NCBI GenBank assembly: GCA_004554555.1
Contig: SFLN01000022.1
Coordinates: 1-20,643, forward strand
Reading direction: 5' to 3'
Origin: [Eubacterium] saphenum
Lineage (GTDB): Bacteria; Bacillota; Clostridia; Oscillospirales; Ruminococcaceae
DNA length: 20,643 bases
Positions 1-6,883 of this stretch are shown piece by piece. The notes beneath the pieces are model-generated. The model saw only the letters and a program-made list of their open reading frames with translations. It did not search any database and had not been told where the DNA came from. Within the stretch, counting starts at the first letter, position 1, and every line of letters starts with the position of its first letter. A program made the translations under genes and the position numbers.

Positions 1-212
1 AAATCAATCTCGTTAACCGCAGAATTTGCAAGCTGAAGCTCTTTCTTCGGTATTCTCTTCAGCGGATTGTAGACGAATTTCTTGCAGGAATCATACGCCT
101 TTACATCGCCGAATTTCTCACATTTTATAACGTCACCCTCGCCGGGAGTTCCCATCTCGCAATATTTGCACGAAGGCTTTATGTTGTTGCCGAACAACTT
201 TTTCTTAGCCAT
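1..212 (-). CDS. Small four-cysteine (zinc-ribbon-like) protein, partial
   Basis: The reading frame starts at ATG 212 on the minus strand and runs off the left edge after 70 codons. The start has a good ribosome binding site (GGAGGG, 221-226) and a promoter behind it. The visible N-terminus is lysine-rich (MAKKKLFGNN), followed by a CKYC pair at about residues 15-18 and two more cysteines near residues 30 and 42. Four cysteines in a short, basic protein suggest a structural zinc site, but I see no further domain. I do not recognise the family and no function should be assigned. It has its own promoter, so it is not simply the last gene of the SseB/PP2C group. Confidence 0.7.
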   Translation of the reverse strand, partial: MAKKKLFGNNIKPSCKYCEMGTPGEGDVIKCEKFGDVKAYDSCKKFVYNPLKRIPKKELQLANSAVNEID

Positions 213-264
213 ATTATTTCCCCTCCAAATCGCTGTCATTTCCGCCGCTATTGGCGCTACTTTA

Positions 265-293
265 ATTATAGCACATTAATTTACAATTGTCTA
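265..293 (-). promoter_or_regulatory. Sigma-A promoter for the small four-cysteine protein
   Basis: On the minus strand, TAGACA (288-293) is separated by 17 bases from a perfect TATAAT (265-270). The start codon is about 55 bases downstream. Confidence 0.75.
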
Positions 294-342
294 CAACAAA
301 TTTATTGAATTTAAAGCCGCAGTTTTGTGCAAATTAACAAAG

Positions 343-360
343 TTTACTCCTTCGAGTAAA
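343..360 (-). terminator. Short hairpin overlapping the SseB stop codon
   Basis: TTTACTC (343-349) and GAGTAAA (354-360) form a perfect 7-bp stem with a 4-base loop across the stop codon. On the minus strand it is followed by the T-rich run CTTTGTTAATTT. It may be a weak intrinsic terminator; the T-tract is imperfect. Confidence 0.4.
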
Positions 361-1150
361 TCGGAACAACCTTGTCAACCGCATTTTTGCCGAATTCATC
401 GGAAAACGGCACAAGATGAAGCGGCATTCTGCCGAGAAATTCCTTTCCCGCCTCGCCGAGCTTTGAGAAAATCGGCTGCTTTTCGCCCGTAAAGTCCACA
501 ACCAGCAAATAGCCCGCCTCACCGTTCAGCGTTATCCCGCGCAGCCAGAGATTGTTCACGCCCCTGATGCCCTTTGCCGCCTCGCAGAGCTTGTTCGAGA
601 GCTGAAGCGGGTACGGGTTCGCAGGATAAATCTCAAGCGGAGTGTTGCCCGTGATAACATTATCCGCGTGTCCTTTCTCGACAATCTGCTTTCTCTCGTT
701 CCAAGCCGCGATAACGCTGCGCTCGATTACAAGATTGTCCGTGCCGACATTCAGCACCATTCCATCGCAGGTGTCGCCCGTGAGGATAAGCCCCGCGAGG
801 TTCTCAAAACCCACTTGAACCGTGTAATAATCCTTCACGCCGTTCCATCTTTCAATCGCCTGCTTGTCAGTGAAAACGGGGAAATACTTGCCCGAGTTTG
901 AGCTGTCGAGGAGCACGAAATTCATATTCGAGCCTTTCGCAAGCTCAAGCTCGCCGTTTTCGCCCTTAACAGGCTCTTTGCTGAAGTTCACAACCCCAAG
1001 CATTGTCGCTTTCATCACGATTTCCGTCGCAAGCCGCGCCGAAAGCTCGTTTGTCGCATTTGCATCGCTCTTGTCAAGCGTGCGGCGCTGCGCGAGAAGC
1101 TCGTTCAGCGCGGAATTGTCGATATCCTTGTTTATGTTCAGACCTGGCAT
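344..1150 (-). CDS. SseB-like protein
   Basis: A 268-residue protein with ATG at 1150 and a good ribosome binding site (AAAGGAG just upstream). It resembles the SseB family (named after 'enhanced serine sensitivity'). The N-terminal half shows the family pattern of a 'FPVFTDKQAIERW' segment (about residues 90-102) followed by 'DGMVLNVGTDNLVIER' (about 129-144), where a buried glycine-rich stretch is usual. The C-terminal part (about 180-260) fits the SseB C-terminal domain. There is no signal peptide or membrane segment, so it should be cytoplasmic. Family members are of uncertain biochemical function and often sit next to regulatory or specialised secretion genes. Here it follows a VWA protein and a PP2C phosphatase on the same strand, suggesting a shared signalling role; that is inference. 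Confidence 0.75.
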   Translation of the reverse strand: MPGLNINKDIDNSALNELLAQRRTLDKSDANATNELSARLATEIVMKATMLGVVNFSKEPVKGENGELELAKGSNMNFVLLDSSNSGKYFPVFTDKQAIERWNGVKDYYTVQVGFENLAGLILTGDTCDGMVLNVGTDNLVIERSVIAAWNERKQIVEKGHADNVITGNTPLEIYPANPYPLQLSNKLCEAAKGIRGVNNLWLRGITLNGEAGYLLVVDFTGEKQPIFSKLGEAGKEFLGRMPLHLVPFSDEFGKNAVDKVVPIYSKE

Positions 1151-1201
1151 AATTTTCTCCTTTAGTTTAAATAACCTCTTAGCAGCGGTTTTTGACTTCC
1201 T

Positions 1202-1368
1202 TTATACAATCGCGGCAACCGATATATCGTCCCTGCTCCCGCACCGAGAGCGCGTTTTCAGATGCTCCGCGAGAGCGTTTGTTGAGCCGCTTTCCACGGC
1301 GCTTAGCACGCGTTTACCGAAGCTGTAAAAATCGCTTTCGTTCAAGAATGGGTTTATCGAACAGCCGT
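1202..1368 (-). pseudogene. Detached second copy of the PP2C C-terminus
   Basis: Read on the minus strand, this segment encodes the last ~50 residues of the PP2C protein again (from about 'INPFLNESDF' to 'DISVAAIV', then stop). It has no start codon or ribosome binding site and lies in another frame immediately after the TGA of the intact gene (1369-1371). It is therefore not expected to be translated. Nearly all base differences from the intact copy are synonymous, which argues that both versions were under coding selection before they came to lie side by side, or that the duplication is an assembly join of two strain variants. Confidence 0.8.
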
Positions 1369-1535
1369 TCAAACTATCGCGGCAACCGATATATCATCTC
1401 TGCTCCCGCACCGAGAGCGCGTTTTCAAGTGCTCTGCGAGAGCGTTTGTCGAGCCGCTTTCTACCGCGCTTAGCACGCGTTTACCGAAGCTGTAAAAATC
1501 GCTTTCGTTCAAGAATGAGTTTATCAAGCCGTCGC
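1202..1535 (-). repeat. Two contiguous 167-bp direct repeats (PP2C 3' end)
   Basis: Positions 1202-1368 and 1369-1535 are tandem copies at an offset of exactly 167 bases. Over about 157 aligned positions I count roughly a dozen differences. The upstream copy (1369-1535) is the true C-terminus of the PP2C gene; the other repeats the same peptide in a different frame and ends in its own TAA at 1202-1204. Confidence 0.9.
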
Positions 1536-2184
1536 TCGAAAGCACAATCCCCGAAAAATCACCCTCACGGTAAAAAAAGCGAAAGCTCGAAATCGCGTCG
1601 CTGTCGCAGAGAGAGGTTGTGAGGTTGCCGACAAGCTTCGCGTCCTCAGGCACGGGTGACGTCATCTCGCCGTTATCCAACACGCAGAAGTTCCCGTCAC
1701 CGATTTGCAAGCCGAAGCAGCCATTTTCCGTCAGACAGCCCACAATCAGCGTTGCGCCGTACATAACCTCGTTCGATATTCCGCCGTACTTGTCGAAAAT
1801 CGCGCGCTCGCTCTCGTTCAGCGGCAAAAGCCCGATATGCGCGGCAATTTCGCTGTTCCAGCCGCAGATTATGTTCGCGGCAATCCTTCGCGCAGCGTTT
1901 TTCGCGTTCTCACGAAAAATCCCGTCCAGACCGCCGTGTTCGCTGTTTCGCTCGCTGAAATCGCAGATTGAACGAATAGCAACGCGCGTTGCCATTTCGC
2001 TGCCGGAAGCGGAGCGGAAATGCTTTTCGCTGCCGTGACCGTCGGAAACCGCCGCAACCGCGAAATTTTCACCGATGAAAAACCGCGCGCTGTCCTGGCA
2101 CTCGCCGCCGGTTTCCTCGTGAGAAGCACCGCGGACCGAAAGCGCGCAGCCCGTGAAATTCCTCATTTTTTCGTTGTTCACCAT
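1369..2184 (-). CDS. PP2C-family serine/threonine protein phosphatase
   Basis: A 271-residue protein phosphatase of the PPM/PP2C superfamily, which removes phosphate from Ser/Thr using two metal ions held by aspartates. Visible motifs are the metal-binding 'VSDGHGSEKHFRSASGS' (about residues 46-62), 'YGATLIVG' (about 137-144), 'SSDGLINSF' (about 216-224) and the C-terminal 'RDDIS' (about 261-265), in the expected order. I chose ATG 2184; a TTG lies one codon earlier and another ATG at 2166. No clear Shine-Dalgarno precedes any of them, and the gene begins 15 bases after the VWA gene stops, so translation is probably coupled. TerY-type VWA proteins and PP2C phosphatases are known partners, often with a protein kinase; no kinase of that type is visible here. 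The 3' end is tandemly duplicated downstream. Confidence 0.88.
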   Translation of the reverse strand: MVNNEKMRNFTGCALSVRGASHEETGGECQDSARFFIGENFAVAAVSDGHGSEKHFRSASGSEMATRVAIRSICDFSERNSEHGGLDGIFRENAKNAARRIAANIICGWNSEIAAHIGLLPLNESERAIFDKYGGISNEVMYGATLIVGCLTENGCFGLQIGDGNFCVLDNGEMTSPVPEDAKLVGNLTTSLCDSDAISSFRFFYREGDFSGIVLSSDGLINSFLNESDFYSFGKRVLSAVESGSTNALAEHLKTRSRCGSRDDISVAAIV

Positions 2185-2199
2185 CAAACCGACCGCTTT

Positions 2200-2937
2200 T
2201 TACCAGCCCTCTTCGATGTCCGCGCTTATCTCGTCACTCTCGGCGAACTCGCGGATTTGCTCGGCTGCGGACTCCTGCTTGGTACGGAAATCCTCCTCGG
2301 TTTCCGCAAGTCGCATACTCTTGCTGCCGATTTGCGAAGAGGTTACCGCAACGAATTTCACAAGTTTGGCGAGAGCCTCGCCGTTATGCGCGGTGACAAC
2401 GCTGTCGGGGTTGCCGGTAAAGCGCGAAAGTATATCGAAATCCGCGTCCTCGCCGATAGCAACAGCCGCCTTAATTCCCGCAGCGTACCAGCGGTTCTTG
2501 CGCAGCTCGTCAAGACCTTTCTCGAAATTATCGGTCGGATAACCGTCCGACATAAGTATCATAACCGGCGCAAACGAAAGCGACGGCGAGTTCATAAAGC
2601 TGTTGCGCGAGAGCTTTGAGGAAAGCTCAGTGAAGGCGCTTCCGAGGTCGGTTACGTTCTCCGCGTCAAGCGGCTTCCACTCGAAATCCTCAACCGAAAT
2701 CGGCTCGCTGTACATCCACTCGCTTCCGCCCGAGAACTTCAGAACGGCGATTTTGATATCGGCGTCCGCGCCGCCAATCCCGCGAATTTCGGGGATAAGC
2801 TCCTCCATAACGGAGTTTACCGTGCCGATTTTCGAGCCGCCCATGCTGCCCGAGCAGTCTATAAGAAAAAACAGTACCATCGACTTTTTTGCAATCTCTT
2901 CCGCGTCGTCAAACGGATTTAAAGGTTTGTCGGACAT
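2200..2937 (-). CDS. VWA domain protein, TerY-like
   Basis: A 245-residue cytoplasmic von Willebrand factor A protein. The metal-ion-dependent adhesion site is clear: 'FLIDCSGSMGGSKIG' at about residues 24-38 (the DxSxS signature), a threonine/serine region near 'VTDLGSAF' (about 94-101) and 'MSDGYPTD' near 130. The rest fits a single Rossmann-like VWA fold, with a charged C-terminal tail. It resembles TerY, which is found with PP2C phosphatases and kinases in tellurite/stress-associated phosphorylation modules. Start ATG 2937 has a strong GAGGAGGG site and its own promoter. It is the first gene of a likely VWA-PP2C-SseB transcription unit. The substrate or partner cannot be read from the sequence. 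Confidence 0.85.
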   Translation of the reverse strand: MSDKPLNPFDDAEEIAKKSMVLFFLIDCSGSMGGSKIGTVNSVMEELIPEIRGIGGADADIKIAVLKFSGGSEWMYSEPISVEDFEWKPLDAENVTDLGSAFTELSSKLSRNSFMNSPSLSFAPVMILMSDGYPTDNFEKGLDELRKNRWYAAGIKAAVAIGEDADFDILSRFTGNPDSVVTAHNGEALAKLVKFVAVTSSQIGSKSMRLAETEEDFRTKQESAAEQIREFAESDEISADIEEGW

Positions 2938-2968
2938 AAAAACCCTCCTCGTTTATAATATACATTAT

Positions 2969-2997
2969 ATTATATCACATTTTACGCCAAAAGTCAA
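2969..2997 (-). promoter_or_regulatory. Sigma-A promoter for the VWA-PP2C unit
   Basis: On the minus strand, TTGACT (2992-2997), a 17-base spacer and a perfect TATAAT (2969-2974). It abuts the degenerate repeat array that starts near 3005. Confidence 0.85.
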
Positions 2998-3004
2998 CAC
3001 AAAA

Positions 3005-3460
3005 ACATTCCCGCTCACCGAAATCGTGCGGGAAATTCACGAAAATCTTTCACACATATCGCGACAGCTGAAGCTCGTCCCTCGCCAAAAACAGAGTTCT
3101 CGCCAACCGACTTCGCGCGTAAATTCTTGCAGAGCATTGCCGATTATCGCGACAGCGAAGCTGTTGTCCGCGAAAATAGCGAGCTTTTCACGAAAATCAA
3201 AGCGAAAACAGCTTTCCCGCCAGCCAAAATAACGCGGAAATTCCCGCGAAACTTTGGTTATTATCGCGGCAACCGAAGCCAAGTTTTCCGCGAAATCGGG
3301 GGTATTTTTCCCGAAAATTAACACGAATCAACGCGAAATCAGCTTTCTCGCCCGTCAAAATCGCTCGGGAAATTTGCGCAAAACGTTGCCGATTACTGCG
3401 ATAGCCTAAGCCCGTTTCTCGCGAAAACAGCTTTCCCGCTCACCGAAATGAGCGGGAAAA
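3005..3460. repeat. Array of about 4.5 degenerate intergenic repeats
   Basis: The stretch between the VWA promoter and the ATPase stop contains no convincing gene. It is built from repeated segments starting near 3005, 3091, 3208, 3338 and 3427 (about 86, 117, 130, 89 and 34 bases). Each unit starts with a version of 'acagctttcccgctcaccga', continues through 'gcgggaaattc' and, in the four full units, reaches a version of 'gattatcgcgacagcgaagc', usually ending near 'cgcgaaa'. The first half of a unit tends to form a hairpin (TTCCCGC...GCGGGAA). The best copy is the last one, which also serves as the ATPase terminator. The open frames across this region are a by-product of the repeat and carry no start signals. 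Confidence 0.75.
3432..3459 (-). terminator. Hairpin after the zinc ATPase gene
   Basis: Perfect 11-bp stem TTTCCCGCTCA (3432-3442) / TGAGCGGGAAA (3449-3459) with a 6-base loop, three bases past the ATPase stop codon. On the minus strand it is followed by GCTGTTTTCG, a modest T-tract. It is also the last unit of the repeat array. Confidence 0.65.
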
Positions 3461-3462
3461 TC

Positions 3463-5331
3463 TTATAATTTGTTCGTGCGCATAGCCCTCATAGCGTTGA
3501 TAATCGCGATAACCGAAACGCCCACGTCCGCGAAAACGGCAGCCCACATATTCGCGATACCGACCGCCGTGAGCACAAGCACCGCGACCTTTACCGCGAG
3601 CGCAAACACGATGTTTTCCGTGACGATTCGGTGCGTTTTGCGGGCAATTTTCACCGCGAGCGGCACGCTTTCAATATTATCGTTCATCAGCACGATATCC
3701 GCCGCTTCAATTGCCGCGTCCGAGCCGAGCGCGCCCATCGCAATTCCCACGTCCGCGCGGGCAAGCGACGGCGCGTCGTTCATTCCGTCGCCGACAAAGC
3801 AGAGCGCGGTTTTCGGCGGCTTTTTCGCGTAGATTTCCTCGACCGCCGCAACCTTTCCGTCCGGCAAAAGCTCCGCTCTCACCTCGTCAAGACCAAGCGT
3901 TTTCGCGACAGCCTCGGCGGCGTTTTTGCGGTCGCCCGTGAGCATAATTTTCCTGTCCGCGCCAAGCTCCGCGAGCTTCTTGAGAGCCGCAGCAGCGTTC
4001 TCCTTCGGTTCATCGCGGACGATAATTCTTCCCGCGTATTTGCCCTCACAAGCGCAGTAAATCACGGTTCCAACGGTATCCGTGCCCTTGACCGGAACGC
4101 CGATTTTCTCCATAAAACGCACGTTGCCCACGCAGATTTCCTTGCCCGAAATCACCGCTTTAACACCAAATCCCGCGATTTCCTCAGCGTTTTCCGCGTC
4201 AATTTTCAGGGCGAGTTTCTCCGCGGCACGAACGATTGATTTGGCAATCGGGTGATTTGATATCCGCTCGGCTGCCGCGCACATTCCGAGCAATTCCTCC
4301 TCGGAAATTCCCTCGGGAACAATTGTCGCGACCTCGAAGCTGCCTTTCGTGAGCGTGCCCGTTTTATCGAAAACGAACGTCCGCGCCCGCGCAAGCTCTT
4401 CAAGATAGTTTGCACCCTTAATCATTATTCCGTGCCGAGAAGCGCCGCCGATACCGCCGAAAAACGACAGCGGCACCGAGATAACCAGCGCGCACGGGCA
4501 GCTCACAACCAAAAACGTCAGCGCGCGGTAAATCCACTCGCTCCAATTCCCGTCAAACAGCGGCGGCACAACGCCCAGCAAAACCGCGCCGATAACCACA
4601 ATCGGTGTATAAACCCGCGCAAAACGCGTGATGAAATTCTCGGTTTTCGCCTTGTTTTCCGCGGAGTTTTCCACAAGCTCGAGAATTTTCGCCGCCGTTG
4701 AGTCGCAGAACTCGCTTGCCGTGCGGATTTTCAGCAAGCCGCTTGTGTTCACGCTTCCGCTCAGAACCTCGTCGCCGACCGTGACGTCACGCAGAGCGCT
4801 TTCACCCGTGAGCGCGGCGGTATTCAGCCCGCTTGAACCGAAAACCACAACCCCGTCCAGCGGCACCTTCTCGCCGGGCTTTATCACGATGATTTCCCCG
4901 ACGGCAACCTCCTCGGGTGAAACCTCGAAAACCTCGCCGTTGCGCTCAACGTTCGCATAATCGGGACTCAGGTCAATCATATCCGAGATGGATTTTCTCG
5001 ACTTGCCGACCGCGATTGACTGAAACAGCTCGCCGACCTGATAGAAAATCAGAACCACCGTGCCCTCGGGATAATCGCCGATAATCATCGCGCCGATTGA
5101 CGCAATCGACATCAGAAAATTCTCGTCAAAAACCTGCCCGTGAGCGATGTTTCGGATTGCTTTCCACAAAACGTCCCAGCCCGCCGTGAGGTACGCCGCA
5201 AGGAACACCCCGAGCCGCAGAAACCACAAAAACGAGAACGTTTCCTCGGTTGTCGGGACGAAAAATCCGCCCGCGCAAATCAGCGCCGCGACTATTATCC
5301 TCACAAGATTTTTCTTCTGCTTTTTGCTCAT
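3463..5331 (-). CDS. Zn/Cd/Pb-translocating P1B-type ATPase
   Basis: A 622-residue heavy-metal efflux pump that couples ATP hydrolysis to export of soft divalent cations across the cell membrane. In order: transmembrane helices from about residue 10, actuator motif 'LTGES' near 175, the intramembrane metal site 'SCPCAL' (CPC, about 277-282), phosphorylation site 'DKTGT' (about 322-326), the P1B-specific HP motif 'SNHPIA' near 360, hinge 'GDGMNDAP', and a final helix with 'FADVGVSVIAIINAMR'. CPC plus the aspartate in the last helix fits the Zn/Cd/Pb (ZntA/CadA) class rather than copper pumps. The usual N-terminal HMA domain is absent and is supplied as a separate upstream gene. I chose ATG 5331 (MSKKQKK), preceded by AAAGGGTG; an upstream TTG at 5379 has no such support. 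Last gene of the repressor-led operon. Confidence 0.92.
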   Translation of the reverse strand: MSKKQKKNLVRIIVAALICAGGFFVPTTEETFSFLWFLRLGVFLAAYLTAGWDVLWKAIRNIAHGQVFDENFLMSIASIGAMIIGDYPEGTVVLIFYQVGELFQSIAVGKSRKSISDMIDLSPDYANVERNGEVFEVSPEEVAVGEIIVIKPGEKVPLDGVVVFGSSGLNTAALTGESALRDVTVGDEVLSGSVNTSGLLKIRTASEFCDSTAAKILELVENSAENKAKTENFITRFARVYTPIVVIGAVLLGVVPPLFDGNWSEWIYRALTFLVVSCPCALVISVPLSFFGGIGGASRHGIMIKGANYLEELARARTFVFDKTGTLTKGSFEVATIVPEGISEEELLGMCAAAERISNHPIAKSIVRAAEKLALKIDAENAEEIAGFGVKAVISGKEICVGNVRFMEKIGVPVKGTDTVGTVIYCACEGKYAGRIIVRDEPKENAAAALKKLAELGADRKIMLTGDRKNAAEAVAKTLGLDEVRAELLPDGKVAAVEEIYAKKPPKTALCFVGDGMNDAPSLARADVGIAMGALGSDAAIEAADIVLMNDNIESVPLAVKIARKTHRIVTENIVFALAVKVAVLVLTAVGIANMWAAVFADVGVSVIAIINAMRAMRTNKL

Positions 5332-5389
5332 AATTTCACCCTTTCCGGCAGCGTGACGCTGCAATTTTTTCACCGGCAAAAACAGCCGA

Positions 5390-5611
5390 TTACTTCAAAA
5401 CAACCTTGCAGTCGGGCTCAACTTTTTTACACTCCTTAACCGCAAGCTTCACGATTTCATCAAAGCGCTCGTCGTCCGCTTCAATCGTCATTTTCTGCGT
5501 CATAAAGCTCACTGTTGCGCTCTTCACGCCGTCGATTTTCTTAATCGCGGTTTCCATTTTCGCAGCGCAGTTCGCGCAGTCAAGGTCAATCAGCTTAAAC
5601 GTCTTTCTCAT
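5390..5611 (-). CDS. Free-standing HMA heavy-metal-binding protein
   Basis: A 73-residue protein made of a single heavy-metal-associated domain. The metal-binding loop 'LDCANCAAKME' has the paired cysteines at residues 12 and 15, followed by the typical 'GVKSATVSFMTQKM' strand. The 'LDCANCA' form is like that seen at the N-terminus of CadA/ZntA ATPases, so this looks like the pump's metal-binding domain encoded as a separate protein that hands metal to the ATPase just downstream. ATG 5611 has a clear AAAGGA site. A 59-base gap containing a small hairpin (GCAGCG/CGCTGC, 5350-5364) separates it from the ATPase start, possibly tuning relative expression. Confidence 0.9.
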   Translation of the reverse strand: MRKTFKLIDLDCANCAAKMETAIKKIDGVKSATVSFMTQKMTIEADDERFDEIVKLAVKECKKVEPDCKVVLK

Positions 5612-5639
5612 AATATTTTTCCTTTCACAATAAGAATTA

Positions 5640-6239
5640 TCACACTTTTTCGATTACCGCGTAACAGCACGGAATCACTCCGTCAATCACCTTTGTGCGA
5701 AGTTTTCCCACGCCGCAGGACTTCAGCATTTCCTTGTACGTTTCGGGAGAATAGCTTGCCGAAGCGTCATAGCCGAGCTTCTCGTAGATTTTGAGCATCT
5801 TTTCGGCGTGTCCGGCAGTGACAAACGTTGGCAGCAGAAGTTTCCCGCCCGTTTTCAGCACGCGGTAAAGCTCCCTAACCGCGTCCTGCGGATTGTCGAG
5901 CAGGTGCAGAACGTTGCCCGCGATAACAATATCATAGGTATTGTCGGCTTCCTGCAAGTCAAAAATGTTGCGCTCGGCGAAGGAAATGTTGTCCTTCCGG
6001 CGCTCCGCAGCCTTCTTTTTTGCGGTTTTGAGCATATTCTCCGAGATGTCCGTGCAGAGCACCGACTCCGCCCGAACCGCCGCCGCAAACGACAGCTCGC
6101 CCGTTCCCGCAGCACAGTCGAGAACCTTTGCTCCCTGCGGAATAAGGCGGCGTGTTGTCGCGCACATTTCGCGGTAAACCTTGCCGTTGGTGAGCTCGAT
6201 GATGTCGTAAATTCCCGCAAATCTGTCCCAGAATGTCAT
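5640..6239 (-). CDS. Class I SAM-dependent methyltransferase
   Basis: A 199-residue methyltransferase of the UbiE/Methyltransf_11 type. Motif I 'VLDCAAGTGELS' (about residues 38-49), the acidic 'CTDIS' end of strand 2 (about 62-66), 'YDIVIAGNVLHLLDNP' (about 102-117) and 'VLKTGGKLLLPTF' (about 127-139) are in the standard order for SAM binding. The C-terminus contains a CC pair ('VIPCCYAVI'). I chose ATG 6239 with AAGGGG at 6247-6252; a GTG at 6257 would overlap the repressor's stop. It sits between the metal repressor and the HMA chaperone of a zinc-efflux operon, so it is presumably induced by metal. The substrate is unknown. It lacks the conserved cysteine pattern I would expect for arsenite methyltransferase. 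Confidence 0.85.
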   Translation of the reverse strand: MTFWDRFAGIYDIIELTNGKVYREMCATTRRLIPQGAKVLDCAAGTGELSFAAAVRAESVLCTDISENMLKTAKKKAAERRKDNISFAERNIFDLQEADNTYDIVIAGNVLHLLDNPQDAVRELYRVLKTGGKLLLPTFVTAGHAEKMLKIYEKLGYDASASYSPETYKEMLKSCGVGKLRTKVIDGVIPCCYAVIEKV

Positions 6240-6253
6240 CGCAAATTCCCCTT

Positions 6254-6610
6254 TCACTCGTTAACGTGGTCAAAGCCCTGCTTTAAAATCGTCCCAACGT
6301 GGTCGTCCGCAAGCGAGTAGAACACCGTCTTCCCCTCGCGCCGAAACCGCACAAGCTCCGCGTTTTTGAGGATTTTAAGCTGGTGCGAAACCGCGGAATT
6401 CGTCATTCCCACGGCAGTCGATATATCGCACACGCAAAGCTCCCCGTACGACAGCGCCGTTAAAATCTTAATCCGAGTCGAGTCGCCGAACACCTTGAAA
6501 AGCTCCGACAAATCAATCAGCGTGTCATCATCGGGCATATTCTCGCGAATTTTCGCTATCCGCTCGGGGTGCGCGTGGAGTAATTCACAGTGCGGAATTT
6601 CATTTACCAA
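6254..6610 (-). CDS. ArsR/SmtB-family zinc/cadmium-sensing repressor
   Basis: A winged-helix repressor that leaves DNA when metal binds. The recognition region is 'NSAVSHQLKILKNAELV'. Two metal sites are visible: the alpha-3 site 'ELCVCD' with an N-terminal histidine/cysteine cluster (HCELLHAH), as in CadC/ZiaR, and the alpha-5 site D-x-H followed 11 residues later by H-x-x-E ('DDHVG...DHVNE'), which matches SmtB/CzrA exactly in spacing. That combination is like ZiaR and points to Zn, possibly Cd. The start is most likely TTG 6610 (protein LVNEIPHCELL..., first residue Met), because the only good ribosome site, AAAGGAG, lies 8 bases before it. ATG 6628 has no such site. First gene of the efflux operon. 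Confidence 0.9.
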   Translation of the reverse strand: MVNEIPHCELLHAHPERIAKIRENMPDDDTLIDLSELFKVFGDSTRIKILTALSYGELCVCDISTAVGMTNSAVSHQLKILKNAELVRFRREGKTVFYSLADDHVGTILKQGFDHVNE

Positions 6611-6636
6611 CTTTCTCGCTCCTTTCATTTTATCAT

Positions 6637-6652
6637 TTGAATAACTGTTCAA
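6637..6652 (-). promoter_or_regulatory. SmtB/CzrA-type operator
   Basis: On the minus strand, TTGAACAGTTATTCAA contains TGAACA-N2-TATTCA, the core known for SmtB/ZiaR/CzrA-type operators. It lies just after the -10 of the operon promoter and before the repressor start, so binding should block initiation. The repressor gene directly downstream implies autoregulation. Confidence 0.8.
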
Positions 6653-6664
6653 TTGTTTGATTGT

Positions 6665-6693
6665 ATTATAATACTATTTTAAACCGTTGTCAA
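6665..6693 (-). promoter_or_regulatory. Consensus promoter of the zinc-efflux operon
   Basis: On the minus strand, a perfect TTGACA (6688-6693), a 17-base spacer and a perfect TATAAT (6665-6670). A promoter this strong suits a gene set held off by a repressor. Confidence 0.9.
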
Positions 6694-6883
6694 GAACGAA
6701 TATCGGCGATTTTTCAAAATAATCGGGAAATTCTCGGATTTTCGGCTAATTTCAAGGTTTTGCTCTGTTTTTTACAAAGTTAAGCAAAAATGAAATGAAA
6801 CAAGAGAAGCAGAGAAAAACAGAGAGAAATTGAGAGAAATGCAAAGAAAATGGGATATATTTTAAATTTGCGGCAAAAAGGGC

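Noticed and set aside
3037..3324. Open frames of 64-95 codons inside the repeat array on both strands
   Set aside because: They lack ribosome binding sites, mirror the repeat period, and have no protein-like conservation pattern; they arise from the repeated GC-rich units.
3005..3460. CRISPR array
   Set aside because: The units are much longer than CRISPR repeats, vary in length and sequence, and there are no uniform repeats separated by unique spacers; no cas genes are present.
5640..6239. Arsenite methyltransferase ArsM
   Set aside because: The conserved cysteine set of ArsM is missing and the operon's repressor and pump are of the zinc/cadmium type.
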